Shown here: positions 8,894-16,425 of the stretch, piece after piece
Layout: each line of letters opens with the position of its first letter
Position numbering within the stretch: position 1 is the stretch's first letter
Assembly (NCBI GenBank): GCA_963798745.1
Contig: CAWCUF010000001.1
Coordinates: 620,001 to 684,000, forward strand
DNA: 64,000 nucleotides
From: Prado023 sp963798745
GTDB taxonomy: Bacteria; Actinomycetota; Actinomycetes; S36-B12; CAIYMF01
Direction of reading: 5' to 3'
Position numbers and translations under genes: made by a program
Notes under the pieces: generated by a model
Database searches by the model: none
What the model was told of the DNA's origin: nothing
What the model saw: only the letters and a program-made list of their open reading frames with translations

Positions 8894-9358
8894 TCAGCCG
8901 CGGTGCTCGGCGAAGAAGCGCCGGATCGGGGCGCCGCACTCATCGGCGAGCACGCCGGCAACCACTTCGGGGCGGTGATTGAGCCGCGGGTCGCGGACCA
9001 CGTCCCACAGCGACCCCACCGCACCGGCCTTGGGGTCGAACGCGCCGAACACGATGCGCGCCACCCGCGCGGCCACCGCTGCCCCGGCGCACATCGTGCA
9101 CGGCTCGAGGGTGACGACCAGGGAGCAGTCCGTCAGCCGCCACCGGCCGAGCTCCTGGGCAGCGGCACGCAGGGCGAGGACCTCCGCGTGCGCGGTCGGG
9201 TCGGCGTCGGCCTCGCGGCGGTTTGTGGCCGAACCGATGATCGCTCCGGTGGGGTCAAGCACGAGGGCGCCGATCGGAACGTCCCCCGTCGCCGGGGCAG
9301 CCCGGGCCACCTCGAGGGCAGCGCGCATCGCAGACTCGTCGGCGGAGGTGGCCAGCAC
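8894..9358 (-). CDS. tadA: tRNA-specific adenosine deaminase TadA
   Basis: A 154-aa zinc deaminase that converts A34 of tRNA-Arg(ACG) to inosine. It shows GDVPIGALV, the zinc/catalytic HAEVLALRAA (His and Glu) and PCTMCAGA (two Cys ligands), and VFGAFDPKAGAVGS, all TadA-like. GTG at 9358 is preferred because CAGACT lies 7 nt upstream as a possible -10 box and the helix SADESAMRAALEVARA is then complete; an internal ATG at 9328 would cut it. The open frame continues upstream through repeats but is not conserved. Confidence 0.92.
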   Translation of the reverse strand: MLATSADESAMRAALEVARAAPATGDVPIGALVLDPTGAIIGSATNRREADADPTAHAEVLALRAAAQELGRWRLTDCSLVVTLEPCTMCAGAAVAARVARIVFGAFDPKAGAVGSLWDVVRDPRLNHRPEVVAGVLADECGAPIRRFFAEHRG

Positions 9359-9460
9359 GCAGCGCAGTCTGCCAGTCGGGGCGCGGCCCGGGCTCGGTCG
9401 TGCCGGGCCGGGCCGGGCCGGGTCCTGCCACGCCGGGCCGTGGCCGTGCGGTGCCGTGCC

Positions 9461-9534
9461 GCGCCGGGTCGTACCCGCGTGCGCGCACCACCTGGCCGCG
9501 CCGGGTCGTACCCGCGTGCGCGCACCACCTGGCC
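9461..9534. repeat. Direct repeat of a 37-bp unit, two copies
   Basis: Copies at 9461-9497 and 9498-9534 are identical (start GCGCCGGGTCGTACCC, end CACCACCTGGCC). A third partial copy (CGTGCGCGCACCA) lies near 9568. The flanking 9385-9460 is GCCGG-rich low-complexity DNA between tadA and the next gene. Confidence 0.85.
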
Positions 9535-9626
9535 GGGCCGTGCCACGCCGCGCCAAGCCGGGCCGCCGCGTGCGCGCACCAACGCTCCGGTTGTGCAACG
9601 ACGCCGCTGCTGGTGAGGTGGGGGGC

Positions 9627-10652
9627 ATGCGCAGCCCGGTCTCGGTCCTGAGCCCCGCGGGATTCCACGGTTCGGGCGCCCTGCGCGCACACGAGCGCGG
9701 CCGGCACGGCACGTCGTTCTTCGAGGGGTGGTACGTCAAACTCGTGAGCGCCGACCGGTCGACCCGGTTGGCGGTCATCCCCGGGGTGTTCCTCAGTGAG
9801 GACGGATCGCTGGCCGAGGCGTTCATCCAGGTGCTCGACGGGGTGACCGGGCAGACGGCCTACCACCCCTTCGACCTGGCCGAGTTCCGCGCCGAGACGA
9901 CCTCGTTCGACGTCCGGGTCGCCACCAACCGGTTCACCAGCGACGGCATCGCGGTGGACGTGCCCGGCCTGAGCGCGGAGGTCCGGTTCGGACCCGCGGT
10001 GCCCTGGCCGGTGAGCGTGGCCGAACCCGGGGCGATGGGCTGGTACGCGTGGGTGCCGACGATGGAGTGCTATCACGGGGTGGTCAGCCTCGACCACGCC
10101 CTGGCCGGCTGGATCGACCTCGGCGCCGGCCGGGTGGATCTCGCCGGTGGGCGCGGGTACCTGGAGAAGGACTGGGGCAGCGCGTTCCCGGCGGGTTACG
10201 TGTGGATGCAGACCAACCACTTCGCCGAGCCCGGGGTGAGCCTGGTCGGCTCGACCGCGCTGATCCCCTGGCGCCGCTCGACGTTCCGCGGCGACCTGAT
10301 CGCCCTGCGCATCCCCGCCGGTCCGCACGCCGGCCTGCACCGCTTCACCAGCTACACCCGCGCCCGCACCACCGACCTGACTGTCACCGATCATGAGGTC
10401 CGCTGGGCGCTGCGCGGGCGCAGCGGTGACCGGTTGGACCTCCTGGCCACGATCGACGGGCGCACGTCCGGCCTGCTGCACGCCCCCGTGCGCACCCAGA
10501 TGCACCAGCGCGTGGCTGAGACCCTCGACGGGACGGTCGAGGTGCGACTGACCGACGCCGACGGCGCCACCAAGTACCACGGGGTCGGGGAGGTTGCCGG
10601 CGTCGAGGTGCACGGCGCGATCGATCGCCTCCTCGCCACAGCGGGGAGGTGA
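9627..10652 (+). CDS. Tocopherol cyclase-like protein
   Basis: A 341-aa protein resembling the tocopherol cyclase family (lipocalin-like two-barrel fold). Landmarks are FFEGWYVKL (about residue 32), YHGVVSL, GYLEKDWGSAFPAGYVW (about residues 178-194) and QTNHFAEPG. In plants and cyanobacteria this family closes the chromanol ring of vitamin E, but bacterial homologues in non-photosynthetic species have no demonstrated substrate, so cyclase activity is not assured. The ATG at 9627 is preceded by GTGAGGTGGGG. It has no biosynthetic neighbours: tadA is divergent and PTS genes follow. Confidence 0.75.
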   Translation: MRSPVSVLSPAGFHGSGALRAHERGRHGTSFFEGWYVKLVSADRSTRLAVIPGVFLSEDGSLAEAFIQVLDGVTGQTAYHPFDLAEFRAETTSFDVRVATNRFTSDGIAVDVPGLSAEVRFGPAVPWPVSVAEPGAMGWYAWVPTMECYHGVVSLDHALAGWIDLGAGRVDLAGGRGYLEKDWGSAFPAGYVWMQTNHFAEPGVSLVGSTALIPWRRSTFRGDLIALRIPAGPHAGLHRFTSYTRARTTDLTVTDHEVRWALRGRSGDRLDLLATIDGRTSGLLHAPVRTQMHQRVAETLDGTVEVRLTDADGATKYHGVGEVAGVEVHGAIDRLLATAGR

Positions 10653-10751
10653 GGCGCGCGCCACTCGTTTGTCAGGACACCCGGTCAGCCGACGCGGCAG
10701 ACTGGGCGCACCCCGGGGCCTGCGCGCCCCACACACCAACCTGGAGGATGC

Positions 10752-10985
10752 ATGGGCAAGGCTGAGGACATCATCGAAGCCCTGGGCGGGGCTGACAACA
10801 TCGAGGAGATCGAGGCCTGCGCGACTCGCCTGCGCACGGTGGTCAACGACCCCTCGGTGGTCAACGAGAAGGCCCTGAAGAGCGCCGGAGCGTTCGGCGT
10901 GCTCTCCTCGGGTTCGGTACTGCAGGTAATCGTCGGTGGCGAGGCAGACGGCCTGGCCATGGACATCAACGACATCATCGGCTGA
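10752..10985 (+). CDS. PTS glucose/N-acetylglucosamine-type enzyme IIB
   Basis: A free-standing 77-aa IIB domain of the Glc superfamily. The phospho-acceptor cysteine is in EIEACATRLRTVV (about residue 24). It passes phosphate from IIA to the sugar bound by IIC. The ATG follows CTGGAGG. The IIA gene follows 11 bp downstream, so the two form an operon; the matching IIC is at 13743-14999. In many relatives IIB is fused to IIC or IIA; here it is separate. Confidence 0.9.
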   Translation: MGKAEDIIEALGGADNIEEIEACATRLRTVVNDPSVVNEKALKSAGAFGVLSSGSVLQVIVGGEADGLAMDINDIIG

Positions 10986-10996
10986 GGAGAATCAAC

Positions 10997-11449
10997 GTGG
11001 CACTGCAAGTCCTGTCCCCCATGCCCGGTCGGGTCGCGAACCTCTCAGAGGTCCCGGACCCGATGTTCGCTGAGGCCATGCTCGGCCCCGGCCTGGCCAT
11101 CGACCCGCCGCGCAGCCGCGTGGTCGCGGTCGCTCCCATCTCCGGCACCCTGGCCAGCCTGTTCCCGCATGCCATGGGCATCGAGGCCGACGGCTACTCG
11201 ATCCTGGTCCACCTGGGCCTGGAGACGGTCCAGCTCAACGGTGAGGGATTCAAGCTCCTGAAGGCCAAGGGTGACACCGTGGTGGCCGGCGAGCCGGTCA
11301 TCGAGTGGGATCCCGCGGCGATCGAGGCCGGCGGACTGCCGGTCATCACCCCGCTGATCGCGATCCAGGCCGAGGCCGGCCAGATCACCCAGCTCGTGGC
11401 CGACGGCACCGAGGTGGAGGCCGGCACGGCCGTCTTCGAGGTCGCCTGA
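10997..11449 (+). CDS. PTS glucose-type enzyme IIA (Crr-like)
   Basis: A 150-aa IIA-Glc domain. Both conserved histidines are present in FPHAMGIEADGYSILVHLGL (His75- and His90-equivalents; the second is the phosphorylated one), followed by ETVQLNGEGF. GTG start after GAGGAGAATCAAC. It carries phosphate from HPr to IIB; in other bacteria IIA-Glc also has regulatory partners, not testable here. Confidence 0.92.
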   Translation: MALQVLSPMPGRVANLSEVPDPMFAEAMLGPGLAIDPPRSRVVAVAPISGTLASLFPHAMGIEADGYSILVHLGLETVQLNGEGFKLLKAKGDTVVAGEPVIEWDPAAIEAGGLPVITPLIAIQAEAGQITQLVADGTEVEAGTAVFEVA

Positions 11450-11587
11450 GATTCAGCGGTCCTCCGGACCATCAGCCCGACCGCCGGGGCGGCCCTGCCC
11501 GGACCGGCGCCAGATGACAAGACCGCCCGCCTTGGGCGAGAACCAGACAGAAGCCCGAGTAGGGCGAATGAGTGAGAGGTGTTCAAC

Positions 11588-11860
11588 GTGGCTGAAATCA
11601 CCGTGGTCCTGCCCCCCGGCGTCGGACTGCACGCTCGTCCCGCCGCCCTGTTCGTGGGTGCGGCCTCGAAGTCCGACTGCGACGTCACCATCGGTCGTCC
11701 CGGTGAGCCCGGCGTGAACGCCAAGAGCATCTTGGGCGTCATGGGCTTGGGCGCGAAGGCCGGCGAGGAGATGGTCGTCGCCGCAGAGGGAGACGGCTCC
11801 GACGAACTGCTGGCAAGCCTCAAGGAGATCCTCGAGACCCCCGAGGGTGGCCATGCCTGA
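11588..11860 (+). CDS. ptsH: Phosphocarrier protein HPr
   Basis: A 90-aa HPr. The active-site histidine is in GVGLHARPAA (about residue 15), and the regulatory-serine region is NAKSILGVMGL. The GTG at 11588 is chosen because AGAGG lies 9 nt upstream; an in-frame GTG at 11579 overlaps that site. Its end overlaps ptsI by 8 nt. It accepts phosphate from EI. A 138-bp gap separates it from IIA. Confidence 0.93.
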   Translation: MAEITVVLPPGVGLHARPAALFVGAASKSDCDVTIGRPGEPGVNAKSILGVMGLGAKAGEEMVVAAEGDGSDELLASLKEILETPEGGHA

Positions 11861-13541
11861 TCCCACCACGCTGACCGGTGTCGGGGTCAGCCCCGGCGTG
11901 GGGGTCGGCCCAGTCGTACGTGTGGTGGACACCGTCCCCGAGCCCAAGTCCGGGCCGGGGGCGGGTTCCCCCGAGGATGAGTACGCGGCCGCTGCCAAGG
12001 CCCTCGAGGACGTCGCAGCCGACCTCGAGAACCGGGGGCAGCAGGCCGGCGGTGAGGCCCAGCACGTGCTCGAGGCGCAGGCCATGATGGCCCGCGACCC
12101 GGACCTGGCCGCGGGCATCAAGACGCGCACCGAGGCCGGCGGCAACGCCGCCCGCGCCGCGTTCGAGGCGTTCGGGGTCACCCGCGACATGCTGCTCACG
12201 CTCGGCGAGTACTTCGCCGCCCGCGTGACCGACCTCGACGACATCCGCAACCGCACGGTGGCGCTGCTGCTCGACGTCCCGCCGCCGGGGATCCCCGAGC
12301 TCAAGGAGCCCAGCATCCTGGTGGCCCTGGATCTCGCCCCGGCCGACACCGCGCTGATCGACAAGTCCATGGTGCTCGGATTCGCCACCCAGGAGGGCGG
12401 CCCCACCTCGCACACCTCCATCCTGGCCCGCAACCTCGGCATCCCCGCGGTGGTCGGCTGCCCGGGCGTGCGCGAGCTGGCACCTGGGACGCGGGTGCTG
12501 GTCGACGGCTCCAACGGCAAGGTGGTCGTCGACCCGCCCGAGGACATGATCGCCGAGCTCGCGGGAGTCGACGAGAAGCGCCGAGCCGCGCTGGCTGCCG
12601 TGGGCAACGCCCCGGGCGCCACCTCCGACGGTCACGAGGTGCCGCTGCTGGCCAACATCGGCGGGGCTGACGACGTCGAGGGTGCGTTGGCCAACGGCGC
12701 CGAGGGCGTGGGGCTGTTCCGCAGCGAGTTGCTGTTCCTGGACCGCACCGATGCTCCCAGCGAGGACGAGCAGTACGGGCTGTACCGGGCGGTGCTCGAA
12801 GGTTTCGCCGGCAAGAAGGTGGTCGTGCGCACGCTCGACGCCGGAGCCGACAAGCCGCTGCCGTTCCTGCCCTTCGGTGACGAGCCCAACCCGTCGATGG
12901 GCGTTCGCGGCCTGCGGATCTGCATGCAGGCCCCGGAGATCATCGACACCCAGCTCAAGGCCCTGGCGCGTGCCGCCGAAGGTCTGGACACCGAGCTGTG
13001 GGTGATGGCCCCGATGGTCGCCGACGTCTACGAGGCGCAGTGGTTCAAGGACCGCTGCGACTCGGTGGGCCTGACAGCCAAGATCGGAACCATGGTGGAG
13101 ATCCCGGCCGCCGCGCTGCGCGCCGAGCACCTGGGCAAGGTCGCGGAGTTCTTCTCGATCGGGTCCAACGACCTCACCCAGTACACGTTCGCCGCGGATC
13201 GCCAGATCGGTGCGGTGGCCCGACTGCAGGACGCCTGGCAGCCCGCGATCCTCGACCTGGTCGCGGCGACCACCGAGGGCGGGGCGGCCAACGGCATCCC
13301 CACCGGGGTGTGCGGTGAGGCAGCCGCAGATCCGGCGCTGGGCTGCGTGCTGGTCGGCCTCGGGGTGAACACGCTGTCGATGTCCTCGGGTGCACTGCCT
13401 GGCGTGCGCGCTGCCCTTGCGGCGCACACCCTGGCCCAGTGCCAGGCGGCCGCGGTGGCTGCCCGCGATGCGGTGGATGCGGACGAGGCCAAGTCCGCTG
13501 CTCGTGCCGAGCTGCCGGAGTTGGCGGAGCTGGGGCTGTAG
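11853..13541 (+). CDS. ptsI: PTS enzyme I (PEP-protein phosphotransferase)
   Basis: A 562-aa enzyme I that starts the PEP-driven phosphorelay. The phosphorylated His is in GGPTSHTSILARNLG (about residue 188). The PEP-binding C-terminal barrel shows GLFRSELLFLDR, FGDEPNPSMGVRGLR, EIPAAALRA and SIGSNDLTQY, and the active-site cysteine GVCGEAAADP. ATG at 11853 overlaps the end of ptsH; a GTG two codons upstream is a less likely start. Transcription probably ends at the strong hairpins just downstream. Confidence 0.95.
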   Translation: MPDPTTLTGVGVSPGVGVGPVVRVVDTVPEPKSGPGAGSPEDEYAAAAKALEDVAADLENRGQQAGGEAQHVLEAQAMMARDPDLAAGIKTRTEAGGNAARAAFEAFGVTRDMLLTLGEYFAARVTDLDDIRNRTVALLLDVPPPGIPELKEPSILVALDLAPADTALIDKSMVLGFATQEGGPTSHTSILARNLGIPAVVGCPGVRELAPGTRVLVDGSNGKVVVDPPEDMIAELAGVDEKRRAALAAVGNAPGATSDGHEVPLLANIGGADDVEGALANGAEGVGLFRSELLFLDRTDAPSEDEQYGLYRAVLEGFAGKKVVVRTLDAGADKPLPFLPFGDEPNPSMGVRGLRICMQAPEIIDTQLKALARAAEGLDTELWVMAPMVADVYEAQWFKDRCDSVGLTAKIGTMVEIPAAALRAEHLGKVAEFFSIGSNDLTQYTFAADRQIGAVARLQDAWQPAILDLVAATTEGGAANGIPTGVCGEAAADPALGCVLVGLGVNTLSMSSGALPGVRAALAAHTLAQCQAAAVAARDAVDADEAKSAARAELPELAELGL

Positions 13542-13549
13542 CTGGTGGA

Positions 13550-13615
13550 CCGCGGGTGGTTCTCCCGCGGGGTAGTACGGCGATGCGCTGTCGGGCTGGG
13601 TCCCGGCAGCGCATC
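13550..13615 (+). terminator. Double hairpin terminator after ptsI
   Basis: The first stem is CCGCGGG/CCCGCGG (13550-13570). The second is longer: GATGCGCTG plus TCGGG pairs with CCCGG plus CAGCGCATC (13582-13615), 14 bp with one G-U and a 6-nt loop. A T/G-rich run follows. This separates ptsI from the IIC transcription unit. Confidence 0.75.
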
Positions 13616-13742
13616 ACTGTGTGTGGGGGTTGAGTCACCATAGCGATGAGAACGTGACATGCGGTGATAACAGGTGTGACGCATGGTGCCAGTGCTACGT
13701 TGGCGCCGTCCGGGCCCCCCGCCCGCGGCAGGAAGGAGCACC

Positions 13743-14999
13743 ATGAGCGCGTCATCGGGTTCCGCCACGAGGCAGGAACCCAGTCTGTGGTCCAAGACCT
13801 TCGCCAACCTGCAACGCATCGGCAAGAGCCTCATGCTTCCGATCGCGGTGCTCCCCGCTGCCGGCCTGCTGCTGCGGCTCGGCCAGCCCGACCTGCTCGG
13901 CGGCGTCGGTGAGTCCGGGCCAGAGGTCGGCGACGGCCCGTTCTCGATCCTCAGCCTCGCGGGCGGCGCGATGTTCGCCAACCTCGCGATGCTGTTCAGC
14001 GTCGGTGTCGCCATCGGCTTCGCGAAGAAGTCCGACGGCTCGACCGCGCTTGCCGGCCTGGTGGGCTACCTCGTGTTCAAGGAGGTGCTCACGTTCCATT
14101 CCTTCGACACCGATCCCGATCCCGAGGCCTTCTCGGCCCCTGACCCGGGAGTGTTCGGCGGCATCGTCATCGGCATCACCGCTGCCCTGCTCTGGCAGCG
14201 CTACCACCGCACCAAGCTGCCCACAGCGCTGGCCTTCTTCAGCGGACGTCGGCTCGTCCCGATGCTCGTGGCCGTGGCCGCGATCGGCTGGGGCATCCTG
14301 TTCGGCTTCGTCTGGCCGCCGATCGGTGACGCCCTGGACTCATGGGCACAGTGGATGTACGACAACGGTCCGCTGGGTGCCGGTGTCTACGGCGTGGTCA
14401 ACCGGGCGCTGATCCCCACGGGTCTGCACCACATCATCAACTCGTTCGTGTGGTTCCAGACCCCCGAGTGCCCGACCGTCTCCGGCACGACCGCCGGCGA
14501 CCTGAACTGCTTCTTCAATGCCACCGAGGACCAGGGCAAGTACGGCCTGTTCATGACCGGGTTCTTCCCGATCTTCATGTTCGCGCTGCCGGCCGCCGCG
14601 TTCGCGATGGTGCACGAGGCCCGGGACAAGGTCGCAGCCAGCATCCTGCCCGCCGCCGCCCTGACCTCGTTCCTCACCGGCATCACCGAGCCGATCGAGT
14701 TCTCGTTCCTGTTCGTCGCGCCGATGCTCTACGGCGTGCACGCGCTGCTCACTGGGACCTCCATGGCCCTGAGCTACGGACTGGGTGCCCGCAGCGGCTT
14801 CGGGTTCTCCGCCGGCCTGTTCGACTTCGTCCTCAACTGGGGCAGGTCGACCAAACCATGGCTGTTGTTGATCATCGGGGCAGCGTTCGCGGTGATCTAC
14901 TACTTCCTGTTCCGCACGCTGATCCGAAAGCAGGACCTGAAGACACCTGGCCGGGAGGAGGACGCCGTCGCAGAGGATGCGGCGATCGTCGCTCCTTGA
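13743..14999 (+). CDS. PTS N-acetylglucosamine/glucose-type enzyme IIC permease
   Basis: A 418-aa membrane transporter, IIC of the glucose superfamily, with about ten hydrophobic segments. It starts LQRIGKSLMLPIAVLPAAG, then shows IPTGLHHIINSFVWF, YGLFMTGFFPIFMFALP and the sugar-binding GITEPIEFSF (about residue 315). The pattern resembles actinobacterial NagE2 (GlcNAc) permeases, but glucose cannot be excluded. ATG follows GGAAGGAGCACC. It is its own unit, with a promoter in 13616-13742 and a terminator after it. No convincing DasR site was found upstream. Confidence 0.87.
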   Translation: MSASSGSATRQEPSLWSKTFANLQRIGKSLMLPIAVLPAAGLLLRLGQPDLLGGVGESGPEVGDGPFSILSLAGGAMFANLAMLFSVGVAIGFAKKSDGSTALAGLVGYLVFKEVLTFHSFDTDPDPEAFSAPDPGVFGGIVIGITAALLWQRYHRTKLPTALAFFSGRRLVPMLVAVAAIGWGILFGFVWPPIGDALDSWAQWMYDNGPLGAGVYGVVNRALIPTGLHHIINSFVWFQTPECPTVSGTTAGDLNCFFNATEDQGKYGLFMTGFFPIFMFALPAAAFAMVHEARDKVAASILPAAALTSFLTGITEPIEFSFLFVAPMLYGVHALLTGTSMALSYGLGARSGFGFSAGLFDFVLNWGRSTKPWLLLIIGAAFAVIYYFLFRTLIRKQDLKTPGREEDAVAEDAAIVAP

Positions 15000-15016
15000 C
15001 TCAGGCAGTGCGCAGA

Positions 15017-15050
15017 CCAGTAGGCCGTCCCCGTGGGGGCGGCCTACTGG
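15017..15050. terminator. Strong bidirectional hairpin between IIC and purC
   Basis: CCAGTAGGCCG pairs with CGGCCTACTGG, extended by a C/G stem, between two convergent genes. It can end both transcripts. Confidence 0.8.
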
Positions 15051-15114
15051 CTTGTGCGGTGCGGCCCGGTGGCAGGGCCTGGCTCAGCGGCTCAGCGGCT
15101 CGGCGACTGGCGGC

Positions 15115-16425
15115 TCAGGCCCAGCGCGTCCCGGTCAGTTGTTCGTAGGCCTGCACGTAGAGCGCACGGGTGCGTGCGACCACCTCGTCGGGAAGGGGCG
15201 GGGGTGGGGTGTTGCTGGCCCGGTCCCAGCCTGAGTCGGGCGAGGTCAGCCAGTCGCGGACGTACTGCTTGTCGAAGGACGGCTGCCCGCCGGCGCGCCC
15301 GGGCTGCCACTGGTCGGCCGGCCAGAACCTCGACGAGTCGGGGGTCAGCACCTCGTCGGCGAGCAGGATCGGGGCGCCGGGGTCGTCGGGCGCCCGACCG
15401 AACTCGAACTTGGTGTCGGCCAGGATGAGACCGCGCTCGCCGGCGATCTGCTCGGCGCGGCTGTAGATCGCCAGGGTTAGGTCCCTCAGCGCCTGGGCAT
15501 CGTCGGGGCCGACGGTGGCGACCACTGCGGCGAAGTCCACGTTCTCGTCGTGGTCACCGAGCGCGGCCTTGGTGGCCGGGGTGAAGATCGGCTCGGGCAG
15601 CCGGGAGCCGTCGACCAGGCCCTCGGGCAGCGGTACCCCGCACACGGTGCGGGTGGCGCGGTACTCGACCAGGCCGGAGCCGGTCAGGTAGCCACGGGCC
15701 ACGCACTCGACGGGGAACATCTTCAGCGGTCGGCACAGCATCGCCCGGCCGCGCACGGCATCGGGCACCTCGGTGGACAGCACGTGGCTGCCCACGAGCT
15801 CCGCGGCCTGCTCGAACCACCAGAGGCTCAGCTGGGTCAGGATCGCGCCCTTGTCCGGGATGGTCGTGGGCAGCACCCAGTCGTAGGCTGAGATCCGGTC
15901 GGAGGCGACGAACAGCAGGGCCCCGTCCGGGGCGCTGAAGAGGTCGCGCACCTTGCCCGAGTAGAGCCCGCGGTAGCCCTCGGGAAGCCCCAGGTCACCG
16001 GCAGTCACCCGACGCACCGCAGGAGCCGGATCCACCAGGCGGAAGCGCTGCCACACCAACTCGGTATCGTCGCCGAGCGCCGGTCGACCCTCAGACATCC
16101 AGTACCTGGAGTGCCCGTCGCGCCAGTGCTCGATGCTCATCGCATCCTCGCCCTCGGCCTCGACCATCGCCCAGGTGACCTCGGCAACCCGAACGCGGCG
16201 AACCTCGACGATCTCGACCGTGCCGATGCCGTTGAGGTCGTCATCGACCACCGTGAGGCGCTCGCCGACGTGCTCGATCGGCTCACCCTCCTCGGCGTAC
16301 TCGTCGGCCAGTCCGAAGGTGGCCACCTTGGCTCCGGCGAGGATGAGGTCGTTGAGCCACGTGCGCATCTCGCCCGGGGAGCCGAACTCCATGGTGCGCA
16401 GGCCGTCCACCACAGGGAAGCTCAC
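15115..16425 (-). CDS. purC: ASCH-domain / SAICAR synthase (PurC) fusion protein
   Basis: One 436-aa frame joins two proteins. Residues about 8-132 are an ASCH domain (KVATFGLADEYAEEGEPIEHVG, then EGEDAMSIEHWRDGHSRYW), a PUA-like fold associated with RNA or modified nucleotides. Residues about 143-436 are SAICAR synthase (GLYSGKVRDLF, FVASDRISAYD, LKMFPVECVARGYLTGSG, ILADTKFEFG), step 8 of purine synthesis (CAIR plus Asp to SAICAR). GTG at 16425 overlaps the purB stop (GTGA), so translation is coupled to purB. No stop separates the domains; an internal GTG near residue 140 could also give free PurC. This arrangement is unusual. Confidence 0.85.
   Translation of the reverse strand: MSFPVVDGLRTMEFGSPGEMRTWLNDLILAGAKVATFGLADEYAEEGEPIEHVGERLTVVDDDLNGIGTVEIVEVRRVRVAEVTWAMVEAEGEDAMSIEHWRDGHSRYWMSEGRPALGDDTELVWQRFRLVDPAPAVRRVTAGDLGLPEGYRGLYSGKVRDLFSAPDGALLFVASDRISAYDWVLPTTIPDKGAILTQLSLWWFEQAAELVGSHVLSTEVPDAVRGRAMLCRPLKMFPVECVARGYLTGSGLVEYRATRTVCGVPLPEGLVDGSRLPEPIFTPATKAALGDHDENVDFAAVVATVGPDDAQALRDLTLAIYSRAEQIAGERGLILADTKFEFGRAPDDPGAPILLADEVLTPDSSRFWPADQWQPGRAGGQPSFDKQYVRDWLTSPDSGWDRASNTPPPPLPDEVVARTRALYVQAYEQLTGTRWA

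Noticed and set aside
8322..8939. Minus-strand frame with ten-residue repeats (LTLPARPVRS)
   Set aside because: Repeat translation is a product of the 30-bp tandem DNA repeat; it overlaps the tadA 3' end and lacks a ribosome site.
13616..13742. Search for a DasR-type operator before the PTS IIC gene
   Set aside because: No sequence close to the known TGGTCTAGACCA palindrome was found.
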